From contig JAQUUD010000033.1 of assembly GCA_028694075.1 (NCBI GenBank), positions 1 to 14,327 on the forward strand: a stretch of DNA of 14,327 nt, read 5' to 3'. This stretch comes from Clostridia bacterium (GTDB lineage Bacteria; Bacillota; Clostridia; Christensenellales; UBA1242). The notes below the pieces were generated by a model. It was not told the DNA's origin and ran no database searches. It worked only from the letters and a program-made list of their open reading frames with translations. Position numbers and translations under genes: made by a program. Shown in pieces: positions 1 to 6,039 of this stretch; position 1 is the first letter of the stretch, and every line of letters starts with the position of its first letter.

Positions 1-303
1 CTTTGGGAATTTTGTTAAGCCTTGTTCGTACCAGCCAACAACATAGCCACCCATAAAAAAGAATTCCATATCTTTGATTAAACATTTGTCGCTATGCATA
101 CCATGAATTGCAACTTGTTTGCAGTGCCAAGTTTTGTTTTTATTCTTAACGGCAACTGTAATTTGCAGTAATTCGTTTTTGATTTTAGCAAAATAACTAT
201 AAAATCTTGTTTTGCCAGAATACTTTTCATAGGATTGATTATCTTTTTGTTTGATAAGTTTTAGTATGTATTTGGGAATAGGTTTGATATCTTTTTCTTC
301 CAT
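1..303 (-). CDS. Partial mobile-element protein downstream of the PcfK-like gene (N-terminal ~101 residues)
   Basis: The reading frame starts at an ATG whose A is also the last base of the PcfK-like gene's TAA (a TAATG overlap) and is open to the window edge, so only the N-terminus is seen. The protein begins MEEKDIKPIPKYILKLIK. It continues with a basic stretch, then two Cys/His-containing patches (TWHCKQVAIHGMH and SDKCLIKDM) and an aromatic GGYVVGWYEQG segment. The opening IKPIPKYI and the KQVAVHG-like segment resemble uncharacterised proteins that travel with PcfK-like genes in clostridial conjugative elements. It could be the head of a PcfJ-like protein, but the part visible does not settle that. 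The one-base overlap implies translational coupling to the gene upstream. No enzymatic motif is visible. Existence of the gene is well supported; its identity is not. Confidence 0.7.
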   Translation of the reverse strand, partial: MEEKDIKPIPKYILKLIKQKDNQSYEKYSGKTRFYSYFAKIKNELLQITVAVKNKNKTWHCKQVAIHGMHSDKCLIKDMEFFFMGGYVVGWYEQGLTKFPK

Positions 304-959
304 TATTTAACCTCCAATTTGCCATCAAGTAAGTTGTAAAGAATTTGTGCATGCTCTTTGTTTATTGAAGAAGAGTTGTTTGTCTTTTGCTCAACAACTT
401 CGCCCGTTTCACTATCAATAATTTTGTTTTGATTTTCTTGTTTTTCTTGCTCAATCACTTCATTGATTTCTTCTTCGGTCCAATTTTCATCTTCTTCGCA
501 ATCGCACGCACATTCGCATTTTGTTTCTTCTTTTATTTCAGTTTTGATGTCCATAAAATCAAATAAACTTGCTTGTGTGTTTTCCTTTTTAGGCTCTTGT
601 TTAACTTCAACTTTTTGTGCAGTTGAAATTTTTGGTGCAGGTTTATGTTCAGTTCCATCTTCGTTATAAAGCGTTCCTTCAATCGTATCTTCTTCAAAGT
701 AATGAATAGCCCAACCGAACACAATATTGTCTTGCACGCAAGCACAATTTGCTCCCGTTTCAGCAAGTTTTCTCGCTTCTTCATTTGCGAATTTCATAAA
801 CCCATTTAAGTCTTTTTTGCTTATTAAAATTTTGTTATCTTTAACAATTTTTACGCCGTTATTGATTTTCTCTGCAAGGTTTTCGCTAGCATTATTTTCC
901 AAATATTGTTTTATCAAAGTTTGCTCGTTTCCACTTGCAGTTAAGTTTAATTCTATCAT
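303..959 (-). CDS. PcfK-like protein of conjugative elements
   Basis: This 218-residue protein has a good ribosome site (AAAGGAG) ahead of its ATG. The N-terminal half has the pattern I recall for the PcfK-like family: a helical start (LIKQYLENNASENLAEKI), a central segment with CACVQD, then VFGWAIHYFEEDTIEGTLYN at about residues 79-98. This is followed by a low-complexity linker with the SLFDF motif (about residues 131-135), often seen in this family. The C-terminal part is acidic and contains a Cys-rich patch (CECACDCEED, about residues 147-156), which could bind metal. PcfK is named from the pCF10 conjugation gene cluster; its biochemical role is not established. The gene is preceded by an intrinsic terminator that overlaps the end of the upstream gene, so its expression may need read-through or a promoter I cannot identify. 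Family call is moderately confident, by recognition of motifs only. Confidence 0.75.
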   Translation of the reverse strand: MIELNLTASGNEQTLIKQYLENNASENLAEKINNGVKIVKDNKILISKKDLNGFMKFANEEARKLAETGANCACVQDNIVFGWAIHYFEEDTIEGTLYNEDGTEHKPAPKISTAQKVEVKQEPKKENTQASLFDFMDIKTEIKEETKCECACDCEEDENWTEEEINEVIEQEKQENQNKIIDSETGEVVEQKTNNSSSINKEHAQILYNLLDGKLEVK

Positions 960-990
960 TGTTTTTCTCCTTTATTTTTTTTGTTTTAAT

Positions 991-1014
991 AATAAAAAGC
1001 CCGTTTCAAAACGG
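991..1014 (-). terminator. Intrinsic terminator inside the leftward gene run
   Basis: On the minus strand the sequence reads CCGTT-TTGA-AACGG followed by GCTTTTTATT: a short GC-containing stem with a four-base loop and a T-run. The loop contains the TGA stop codon of the 79-residue gene. It would end or attenuate transcription just before the PcfK-like gene. Confidence 0.6.
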
Positions 1015-1245
1015 ACAGTCTCGCCAAAGCCATTTGTATTCGAAAAATGTTTTTATTGGCACCACATACCACTTTGGACTTGGTATAAGTTTGCCAGATT
1101 TTCTATCATCTTGCAGATGCGTTTCGTAGTATTGAATACTCCAAATTGCACCGCTAAAAGTATTACAAATTAAGTGAATTTTTAATTTTGTTTTACCAAC
1201 TTCACGATAGCAAACTTTATAGCCGTATTTGTTATTTTTATTCAT
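1006..1245 (-). CDS. Small uncharacterised mobile-element protein (79 aa)
   Basis: The protein is 79 residues, basic and rich in aromatic residues. It has the segments YGYKVCYREVGKTKLK near the start, IWSIQYYETH and DRKSGKL in the middle, and VVPIKTFFEYKWLWRDCPF at the end. This arrangement looks like a recurrent small protein of clostridial ICEs and phages whose function is unknown to me. The start ATG lies inside the last codons of the upstream gene (8-base overlap), with GGAG about 10 bases before it, so the two are probably translationally coupled. The stop codon is within the terminator hairpin that follows. No catalytic motif or membrane segment is visible. Confidence 0.75.
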   Translation of the reverse strand: MNKNNKYGYKVCYREVGKTKLKIHLICNTFSGAIWSIQYYETHLQDDRKSGKLIPSPKWYVVPIKTFFEYKWLWRDCPF

Positions 1246-1474
1246 TCAAATTCAACTCCAAATTTGTTTCTTCACTTAAAAATTTCTTAATTTCGGGCAT
1301 AATTTCTTCTTTTGTTTTTCCAATGCAAGCAAGCGTTAAAAGGTTAACATTGCAATCAAAAATTCTGTTAAAAGCATATTGTAATATCTTTTCTATGTCC
1401 GTATCTTTGTTCGCAACTTGATTGATGCAGTAGATAGCAGACAGAATAGGTTTTATTTCTTTTGTGTTTTTCAT
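1238..1474 (-). CDS. Hypothetical protein in the mobile-element operon (78 aa)
   Basis: The protein has 78 residues and is mostly helical by composition, beginning MKNTKEIKPILSAIYCINQV. It has an acidic tail ending LELNLNE. Its ATG overlaps the TAA of the upstream gene by one base (TAATG), and an AAGGAGG sequence sits just before it inside that gene. Its 3' end overlaps the next gene by 8 bases. I recognise no family. The tight overlaps on both sides and the strong ribosome site are the evidence that it is a real gene. Confidence 0.7.
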   Translation of the reverse strand: MKNTKEIKPILSAIYCINQVANKDTDIEKILQYAFNRIFDCNVNLLTLACIGKTKEEIMPEIKKFLSEETNLELNLNE

Positions 1475-1764
1475 TATTCAACCTCCTTAACTTTCAAATC
1501 TAAAAATGAATGTAAGTAAAAATTTGATCGACAAGTGGTGTTATACCAAAACTCGTAAGCATTTTCATCATCAATATTTGTATCAACTTCAAAATCTTCA
1601 ATATGTGAATATTCAGTTTCATAAAATTTCTTTTCTTGTGTTTGGAGTTCTATAAATTTATGTAAAGCATCTTTTCTTTTTTTGTACAAAAATATATCTG
1701 TTCCTTGACAATCATCGGTCGAATATTCAAATTGAACCATATACACAATATCTTTTTCTAACAT
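1474..1764 (-). CDS. Hypothetical protein in the mobile-element operon (96 aa)
   Basis: The frame is open from 1821, but the likely start is the ATG at 1764. The residues before it overlap the end of the upstream gene and look non-native (WLNWNSKTIWRLGKN). From 1764 the protein begins MLEKDIVYMVQFEYSTDD. It continues with CQGTDIFLYKKRKDALHKF, an acidic central section, and a C-terminus ending LDLKVKEVE. A GGAGG lies about 12 bases upstream, which is rather far, so the internal ATG eight codons further in is an alternative start. The layout (beta-strand start with YSTDDCQG, then KKRKDALxKF) resembles small proteins of clostridial mobile elements that probably respond to or modify something, but no function is known to me. 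Confidence 0.7.
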   Translation of the reverse strand: MLEKDIVYMVQFEYSTDDCQGTDIFLYKKRKDALHKFIELQTQEKKFYETEYSHIEDFEVDTNIDDENAYEFWYNTTCRSNFYLHSFLDLKVKEVE

Positions 1765-2159
1765 GTTCTTGCCAAGCCTCCAAATTGTTTTTGAATTCCA
1801 ATTGAGCCAAATTCGGAGCACGCAGTATCATTGAGATTTATAACATACGCAATAGCAATATTGTGCCTAATATCATCTCTATCATAGTCCCATTCTATTT
1901 CATTTTTTGAAACGTAAAGTAGGGCATATAACTCACCAAATTCGGTGTAATTGTGAATAACATGATAAACAAGTGCGTTATGTTTTTCTTCAAAATACTT
2001 AACCATTTCTTGTTCGTTTTCGTCAAGCCAGTAAAGTATTCCACCATGCTCTGACTTGTTTACAATGTTCTCATTTTTAAATTCCCTAATAGTTGCGGGA
2101 TAGATTTCAAGCATTTTCATTCTTTCGATTGCTTCATTTTTTTGTAATTCTTTATTCAT
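1758..2159 (-). CDS. Conserved hypothetical mobile-element protein (133 aa)
   Basis: The start chosen is the ATG at 2159, which has AAGGAG about 8 bases upstream. The longer open frame reaching to 2483 runs over the neighbouring gene and encodes an implausible segment, so I reject it. The protein begins MNKELQKNEAIERMKMLEIY. It then has SEHGGILYWLDENE, a segment YHVIHNYTEFGELYALLYVS at about residues 72-91, and a C-terminus with AYVINL, CSEFGSIGI and FGGLARTC. This set of segments matches a recurrent uncharacterised protein I associate with clostridial phages and ICEs. No catalytic motif is assigned. It lies 10 bases after the stop of the upstream gene and overlaps the next by 7 bases. Confidence 0.78.
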   Translation of the reverse strand: MNKELQKNEAIERMKMLEIYPATIREFKNENIVNKSEHGGILYWLDENEQEMVKYFEEKHNALVYHVIHNYTEFGELYALLYVSKNEIEWDYDRDDIRHNIAIAYVINLNDTACSEFGSIGIQKQFGGLARTC

Positions 2160-2169
2160 TTTTTTCTCC

Positions 2170-2583
2170 TTAAATTTTTTCTTGTAGGACTTCAAAATTT
2201 TGTCCAATACTACGTAATGTTTCTTCAAAGCCAAACCAAGCAAGTAAGTTTTGATTAGTTGTGTCATTAGCAAGTGGGTCTTCTTTGTCCCACTTATCTC
2301 TAAAAAGTTGACTCGGGTCAAAAAGTCCGCAACCTTCCATAAGTTCATAAAGCAAAGTATTAATTTCTTTCTTAAATTTATTATAGAAAGCCATTGTTTC
2401 GCTGTAATAAGTAAGTTCGCTAACCATGCCAGATTGACAGCCATAATGTAAAACATCAGTGAAAATATTAGTTTTGTTCTCATAGTCTTGCCAATGCTCT
2501 ATCACATAATTGCAAGCTTTTTTAACTAGCAAATTGTCTGATTTTTGTTTTAAATTTTTAATGTTTTCTAAACTTAATTTCAT
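2170..2583 (-). CDS. Conserved hypothetical mobile-element protein, possibly DUF7222-like (137 aa)
   Basis: The 137-residue protein has an AAAGGAG ribosome site ahead of its ATG. It has an N-terminal helical region, then IFTDVLHYGCQSGMVSELTY at about residues 40-59, a charged helix, LYELMEGCG, and a C-terminal patch FRDKWDKEDPLANDTTNQNLLAWFGFEET. The block from DKWD to WFGFEET is highly distinctive and recurs in small proteins of clostridial mobile elements. I recall it as DUF7222, but this name is from memory and should be checked. Function is unknown. It is separated from its neighbours by 10 to 14 bases, consistent with one operon. Confidence 0.78.
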   Translation of the reverse strand: MKLSLENIKNLKQKSDNLLVKKACNYVIEHWQDYENKTNIFTDVLHYGCQSGMVSELTYYSETMAFYNKFKKEINTLLYELMEGCGLFDPSQLFRDKWDKEDPLANDTTNQNLLAWFGFEETLRSIGQNFEVLQEKI

Positions 2584-2597
2584 TAATAAAACTCCTT

Positions 2598-2861
2598 TTA
2601 ATCTGTAATTGTTTCAAAGTCATTAACTTCGATTTTGCTAGTTTCAACACCATAATTAAAGAAAAAGTCGCCATTGCTATCTTGGATTAAGTCGTATTCA
2701 ATAACGCTTATTTTTCCACGATTAGTAACAGCGACACTTATTGTTTTTCTTTCAAAATTGATGTCAACAATGTTGAAGGTGATGTCACATTCACCATCAA
2801 AGTAAGAAAATTCTTTAAGGTAATATTCTCTAATATCGAACCCTTTTTCTTCTGTATTCAT
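2598..2861 (-). CDS. First gene of the leftward mobile-element operon, hypothetical (87 aa)
   Basis: The 87-residue protein starts at an ATG with AGGAGG directly upstream. It begins MNTEEKGFDIREYYLKEFSY and continues FDGECDITFNIVDINFERKT, followed by alternating hydrophobic strands and a C-terminus VETSKIEVNDFETITD. It looks like a compact beta-rich protein. Similar small proteins with KEYFLKEFSYFDGD-type starts accompany the other genes of this cluster in clostridial elements, by recollection. No function can be assigned. It is the promoter-proximal gene of the run. Confidence 0.72.
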   Translation of the reverse strand: MNTEEKGFDIREYYLKEFSYFDGECDITFNIVDINFERKTISVAVTNRGKISVIEYDLIQDSNGDFFFNYGVETSKIEVNDFETITD

Positions 2862-2867
2862 TTTAAC

Positions 2868-2983
2868 CTCCTATTTATTTTTGTTTGCCGCTCGGGCAGT
2901 GAAAAAACAGAACAATTCGGGTCAAATCTATCTAAATAAAAGTTGTAAAGTTTGAAGTCAACTGACAAAGTAAAAAATATTGC
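2868..2983 (-). repeat. Leader copy 1 of an inverted promoter/leader duplication
   Basis: Read leftward this contains, in order, GCAATATTTTTTAC, a 5-base insert TTTGT, CAGTTGACTTCAA, then GAATTGTTC, CCGAGCGGCAAA and ATAAATAGGAG. The same blocks occur in the same order on the plus strand at 3259-3336. The first two blocks (14 and 13 bases) are exact. This copy serves the leftward operon and keeps a -10 box. Confidence 0.8.
2933..2961 (-). promoter_or_regulatory. Probable sigma-A promoter of the leftward operon
   Basis: On the minus strand TTGACT is followed after 17 bases by TATTTA (4 of 6 to consensus), and the first gene starts about 70 bases downstream. The leader carries a small hairpin (TGCC-CGAGC-GGCA) just before the AGGAGG ribosome site. 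The -35 region lies within a repeated sequence described separately. Confidence 0.5.
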
Positions 2984-3204
2984 ATAACTCAATCTATATA
3001 ACTACTGTGTTGTCCAAACTTTCAAGCATAAAAAATACAATAAAATATCTTAAAAAATAATATTAAAAAATATATCCAACACTAAACTGAATACAAACTT
3101 CGTAAAGTAAGTTAGCTAAAATACAATCATTATGGAACACATAAAACACTATGTTAGATAACTCTAAACATTAATAAACACAAGTTTGTTAAATAGTAGT
3201 TAAT

Positions 3205-3229
3205 AAAAAAAGCCAGACATTTCTGTCTG
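3205..3229 (-). terminator. Orphan intrinsic terminator, minus strand
   Basis: On the minus strand CAGACA-GAAA-TGTCTG (6-base stem, four-base loop) is followed by GC and a run of seven T. It is a clean terminator for leftward transcription, but no leftward gene lies upstream of it within the window. It may insulate the operon promoter, or mark the end of a gene that has been lost. Confidence 0.6.
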
Positions 3230-3258
3230 ATTAAACTAAGTTATATTAAAATGTTTAA

Positions 3259-3336
3259 GCAATATTTTTTACCAGTTGACTTCAACGAGAATTGTTCCAC
3301 CCCAAACCGCCCCGAACGGCAAAAGATAAATAGGAG
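3259..3336 (+). repeat. Leader copy 2, shortened, inverted relative to copy 1
   Basis: On the plus strand this reads GCAATATTTTTTAC, CAGTTGACTTCAA, GAGAATTGTTC, CCGAACGGCAAA and ATAAATAGGAG, matching copy 1 block by block. The stretch of copy 1 that holds the -10 box is missing, and no ATG follows the AGGAG, so the copy is probably a remnant without promoter function. The GC-rich patch at 3299-3320 stands out from the AT-rich surroundings. Confidence 0.75.
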
Positions 3337-3421
3337 AATTGTTTTATACTTCTGAGTCGTTTTTAGCGTTAATACAAATTCAAATTTAATTAATAAAGAT
3401 TAAAAAAGAACCGCGTAAAAC

Positions 3422-3450
3422 TTGCGAAATTATAATTATTATGTTAAAAT
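3422..3450 (+). promoter_or_regulatory. Putative promoter of the DUF262-DUF1524 gene
   Basis: TTGCGA (4 of 6) is followed after 17 bases by TAAAAT (5 of 6), about 60 bases before the start codon. The AT-rich context makes chance matches easy, so this is tentative. Confidence 0.35.
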
Positions 3451-3511
3451 TTAATTAATTACATAATTGCAATTAAATAATGTTTAAAAGTAAAATTAGA
3501 GGAGATAAATT

Positions 3512-5146
3512 ATGGCGGTACAACATATTTCAATAAAAAAACTAACCGAAAGAATAAATGCTGCAAATAATCCGTGGCTATTGCCTGCGATACAAAGGCT
3601 TTACGCTTGGGGTGAAAGAAGCCAAAGTGAAAAGTATATGATAAGACCTTTTGACAGTTTAATGAAAGATTATCCTGTTGGAATGTTACTCATTTGGAAT
3701 TGCGACAAACCTGTTCCCTATCGTGATTTTTGCACAGACTATGAAGATGACAAAATCCCTAATATTGTTGATAGTTCACAATGGGCAAGGCCTGACAAGT
3801 TTCTTGTGTACGATGGGCAACAAAGAGTTCAAACAATCTTTTCTTTAATGCGTTATTCGGTAAATGGCCGCGTTTTGGTTTACAACTTTATTAAGCGAGT
3901 TTTTGAGTTCGTAGATAAAGGGTTAACAAAGATTGAAAGTGTGCTATATCTTGCAGAGCTTTTTACTAAAGACAAGCAAGTAAAATCAGTTTACAGAGAT
4001 AGTATTAAAACTGCTTTATCAAATTCGCCTGATACTTTTGAACAAGATTTTGATGATTTATGGTTTGTTTTCAATGATGAGAAAGCGGAAAAGATACCAT
4101 ACTTTGAAATGAGTTCAAGTTTTACCGAGACACAAGTTGCAGATGTGTTTCACCGTATTAATACAACAGGCTTATCATTATCCGCTACTGATATTTTAAT
4201 GTCTAAAATAAAAGTAGAAATGTATGACTATGAGGAGAGATTGGAAGAAATATCTGTTGAAATTGAACAAGTTGCAGGCTCTTACAAGTTTACTCGCAAT
4301 AATATTTTGCAAGTTGCACATTTAATAAACGCAGATACAACAAAAATAAATGTTGATAATTTTCCACCTGTAACAACTTTTACTTCTCAACTTAGCACAT
4401 TAAAGCAGGCATTAAAATTGTTTTTTAATGCATTTTTATATGAAGAATTTGGAATAAATACAAAGCAAGTTATAGTAAGTGAAATGGCAATGTATCCACT
4501 TATTGTATATATTTATGAACGACTTGTTCAGGGAAAGAAAAGCATTGCTGAAAATACGGATGACTTGAAAGCCATGAAAAAGTATTTTATTTTGTCACAA
4601 TACAATGGTTGGTCAACGCAAACAATTATTGTTAACTGTTCAAAACTTGCTAAAAATGCCGTTAAACAAGGAAAAGTTTTCCCTTTACAAGACATTGAAA
4701 CTTTTGTGCTTGATAAAGGCAATCGCGTTACAACAATTACTGAAAGTTTACTTAATTACAAAAATTGGTTTACGCTCAAAGTTTTAATGCCTAATCAAGT
4801 ATTTACATTTGCTCCATCTGTTTTTGGTCGCTTTGCGCCTGAAATAGACCACATTTTTCCTAAAAAACTTTCTTCACCACCAATAGACTATTTTCCTGAT
4901 GTAGTTTGGAATATGCAACCTGTTCAAGGTTTGAAAAATCTTTATAAGACAAACCAACATCCACTCGATTATTTTAATGAAAACACACCAAACAGAAAAA
5001 ATTATCACTATATGCCCATTGTCGATAAAAGCGGTAAATGGGATATGACACACACTTTATGGAATAAACCTATGGAGTTTATTGCAGAACGCAAGAAAAT
5101 AATGAAAAAACAATTTGAAAACCTATATGATTTGAAATTAAAGTAA
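3512..5146 (+). CDS. DUF262-DUF1524 (GmrSD-like) restriction/defence protein
   Basis: The 544-residue protein fuses an N-terminal DUF262 domain with a C-terminal DUF1524 HNH-like nuclease domain, the layout of single-chain GmrSD type IV restriction enzymes, which cut modified phage DNA. DUF262 features are PAIQRLYAW (residues 25-33), the nucleotide-binding signature DGQQR (101-105), and FHRINTTGLSLSATDILMSK (about 213-232). The DUF1524 domain shows EIDHIFPK (444-451) with the H-x-x-P core, then NMQP (467-470) and GLKNLYKTN, the expected Asn/Lys part of the HNH-type motif. All key motifs look intact, so the protein is probably active. The start has AGAGGAG a short distance upstream. The gene opens a rightward cassette with a second nuclease and a HEPN-like protein. 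Substrate cannot be predicted. Members of this family also include BrxU- and SspE-like proteins. Confidence 0.92.
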   Translation: MAVQHISIKKLTERINAANNPWLLPAIQRLYAWGERSQSEKYMIRPFDSLMKDYPVGMLLIWNCDKPVPYRDFCTDYEDDKIPNIVDSSQWARPDKFLVYDGQQRVQTIFSLMRYSVNGRVLVYNFIKRVFEFVDKGLTKIESVLYLAELFTKDKQVKSVYRDSIKTALSNSPDTFEQDFDDLWFVFNDEKAEKIPYFEMSSSFTETQVADVFHRINTTGLSLSATDILMSKIKVEMYDYEERLEEISVEIEQVAGSYKFTRNNILQVAHLINADTTKINVDNFPPVTTFTSQLSTLKQALKLFFNAFLYEEFGINTKQVIVSEMAMYPLIVYIYERLVQGKKSIAENTDDLKAMKKYFILSQYNGWSTQTIIVNCSKLAKNAVKQGKVFPLQDIETFVLDKGNRVTTITESLLNYKNWFTLKVLMPNQVFTFAPSVFGRFAPEIDHIFPKKLSSPPIDYFPDVVWNMQPVQGLKNLYKTNQHPLDYFNENTPNRKNYHYMPIVDKSGKWDMTHTLWNKPMEFIAERKKIMKKQFENLYDLKLK

Positions 5147-5214
5147 CAAAAAGAAAATAGATATCCATATTTTTTCCTTTTACTTTTTTGTTTTTCTAAA
5201 TAGTCGTTTACAAT

Positions 5215-5243
5215 TTGACTTTACGGTTAACTTTTGTTAGTAT
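5215..5243 (+). promoter_or_regulatory. Putative promoter of the zinc-ribbon nuclease gene
   Basis: TTGACT is followed after exactly 17 bases by TAGTAT, ending 22 bases before the ATG at 5266, with AGAGG between them. This suggests independent transcription of the second and third cassette genes. Confidence 0.5.
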
Positions 5244-5265
5244 AAATGTAATAGAGGTAAACGTT

Positions 5266-6030
5266 ATGGATGAAAAATTAGTATGTCCGATTTGCGGCGA
5301 AAGCACAAGAGTTTATATGGGGAAAGCACGAAAAGATAGACTTTGTGGGAAACATGCCGATTTATTAAAATCGGGCAAGATATATGTAGATAAAGATAAT
5401 TTGTTTAGAGATTCAATAACGCACAAAATATTAAACAAAGAAGATGGAAGTACAGAAAATAATACGGAAAACAATCAAATTATAACCATCAATAAAAATA
5501 ATAAATCAAAATGTATTGTATGCGGAAGAGAAACTGAAGGTTTACTGTTCTGCCCAACTTGTTTTTACAAATACAAAAATAAAGAATTGCTTTTTAAGAT
5601 TACAAATTGCTCTAATGTTGAATTATTAGACGAAGATTATGAGGGCAGATATACTTGTAAAGATGGACATGTTGTAAAAAGTAAATCGGAAAGAGATATT
5701 GATAATTATCTATTTGAGAAAGAAATTTCACATGCTTACGAAAAGGAACTACCCTATGGTTCTAGTGAAAAAGAGATACTCCATCCCGATTTTTATTTAC
5801 CAAATTATCTTGGAAAAGACAAGCATGTTTACATAGAACATTGGGGGTACAATCAAAACAATATTCAATACACAAAAACAAAAAAATTTAAAATGCCTAT
5901 TTATAAAAAATTAGGTATAACGCTTATTTGTACTTACGAAAAATCCGATTCTGGCAAAATTGACTCGGCTTTAGACAGAAAGTTGAAAAAAGAATACATA
6001 AAAGAAAATGAAATAAACTTTGAAGATTAA
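5266..6030 (+). CDS. Zinc-ribbon protein with C-terminal PD-(D/E)XK-type nuclease domain
   Basis: The start chosen is the ATG at 5266 (AGAGG about 10 bases upstream), giving 254 residues. The frame is open further upstream, but that part overlaps the promoter. The N-terminus has a C7-C10 / C27-H30 cluster (CPICGE, CGKH) and a second CxxC pair set at C83-C86 / C96-C99 (CIVCG, CPTC). Both are typical of zinc ribbons that bind nucleic acid. The C-terminal half (about 135-245) has the order of a restriction-endonuclease fold: SKSERDIDNYL with E142, AYEKEL, HPDFYLPN with D175, and VYIEHWGYN with E191. A downstream KKFKMPIYKKLGITLICTYE follows. The usual Lys after the second acid is replaced by His (EHW), as in nuclease domains attached to some helicases. 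Target and mode are unknown. Together with the preceding gene it suggests a DNA-degrading defence function. Confidence 0.72.
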   Translation: MDEKLVCPICGESTRVYMGKARKDRLCGKHADLLKSGKIYVDKDNLFRDSITHKILNKEDGSTENNTENNQIITINKNNKSKCIVCGRETEGLLFCPTCFYKYKNKELLFKITNCSNVELLDEDYEGRYTCKDGHVVKSKSERDIDNYLFEKEISHAYEKELPYGSSEKEILHPDFYLPNYLGKDKHVYIEHWGYNQNNIQYTKTKKFKMPIYKKLGITLICTYEKSDSGKIDSALDRKLKKEYIKENEINFED

Positions 6031-6039
6031 GGCTAGTTT

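Larger units (their letters stand above)
2862..3511. other. 650-base intergenic region between leftward operon and defence cassette
   Basis: No convincing gene is present on either strand. The region holds the leftward operon promoter and leader, the inverted second leader copy, the orphan minus-strand terminator and the putative promoter of the DUF262 gene. The core between the leader copies (2984-3258) is AT-rich with no GC-rich structure besides the terminator. Confidence 0.7.

Noticed and set aside
463..1173. Rightward open frames opposite the PcfK-like gene
   Set aside because: They are rich in Ser/Phe/Leu, typical of the antisense of Lys/Glu-rich genes, and lack ribosome sites.
1758..2483. 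Long leftward open frame of 241 codons
   Set aside because: Only the part from 2159 has a ribosome site and conserved-looking sequence; the upstream part overlaps the well-supported 137-residue gene in another frame.
3272..3357. Leftward frame ending in a hydrophobic/aromatic C-terminus (about 24 codons) across the GC-rich patch
   Set aside because: It has no start codon and a TAA just upstream, and the same bases are better explained as the second copy of the operon leader.
2862..3511. An origin of transfer (oriT) in the inverted-repeat region
   Set aside because: The inverted repeats and GC patch are suggestive beside conjugation-type genes, but no recognised nick-site sequence or relaxase gene is visible here.
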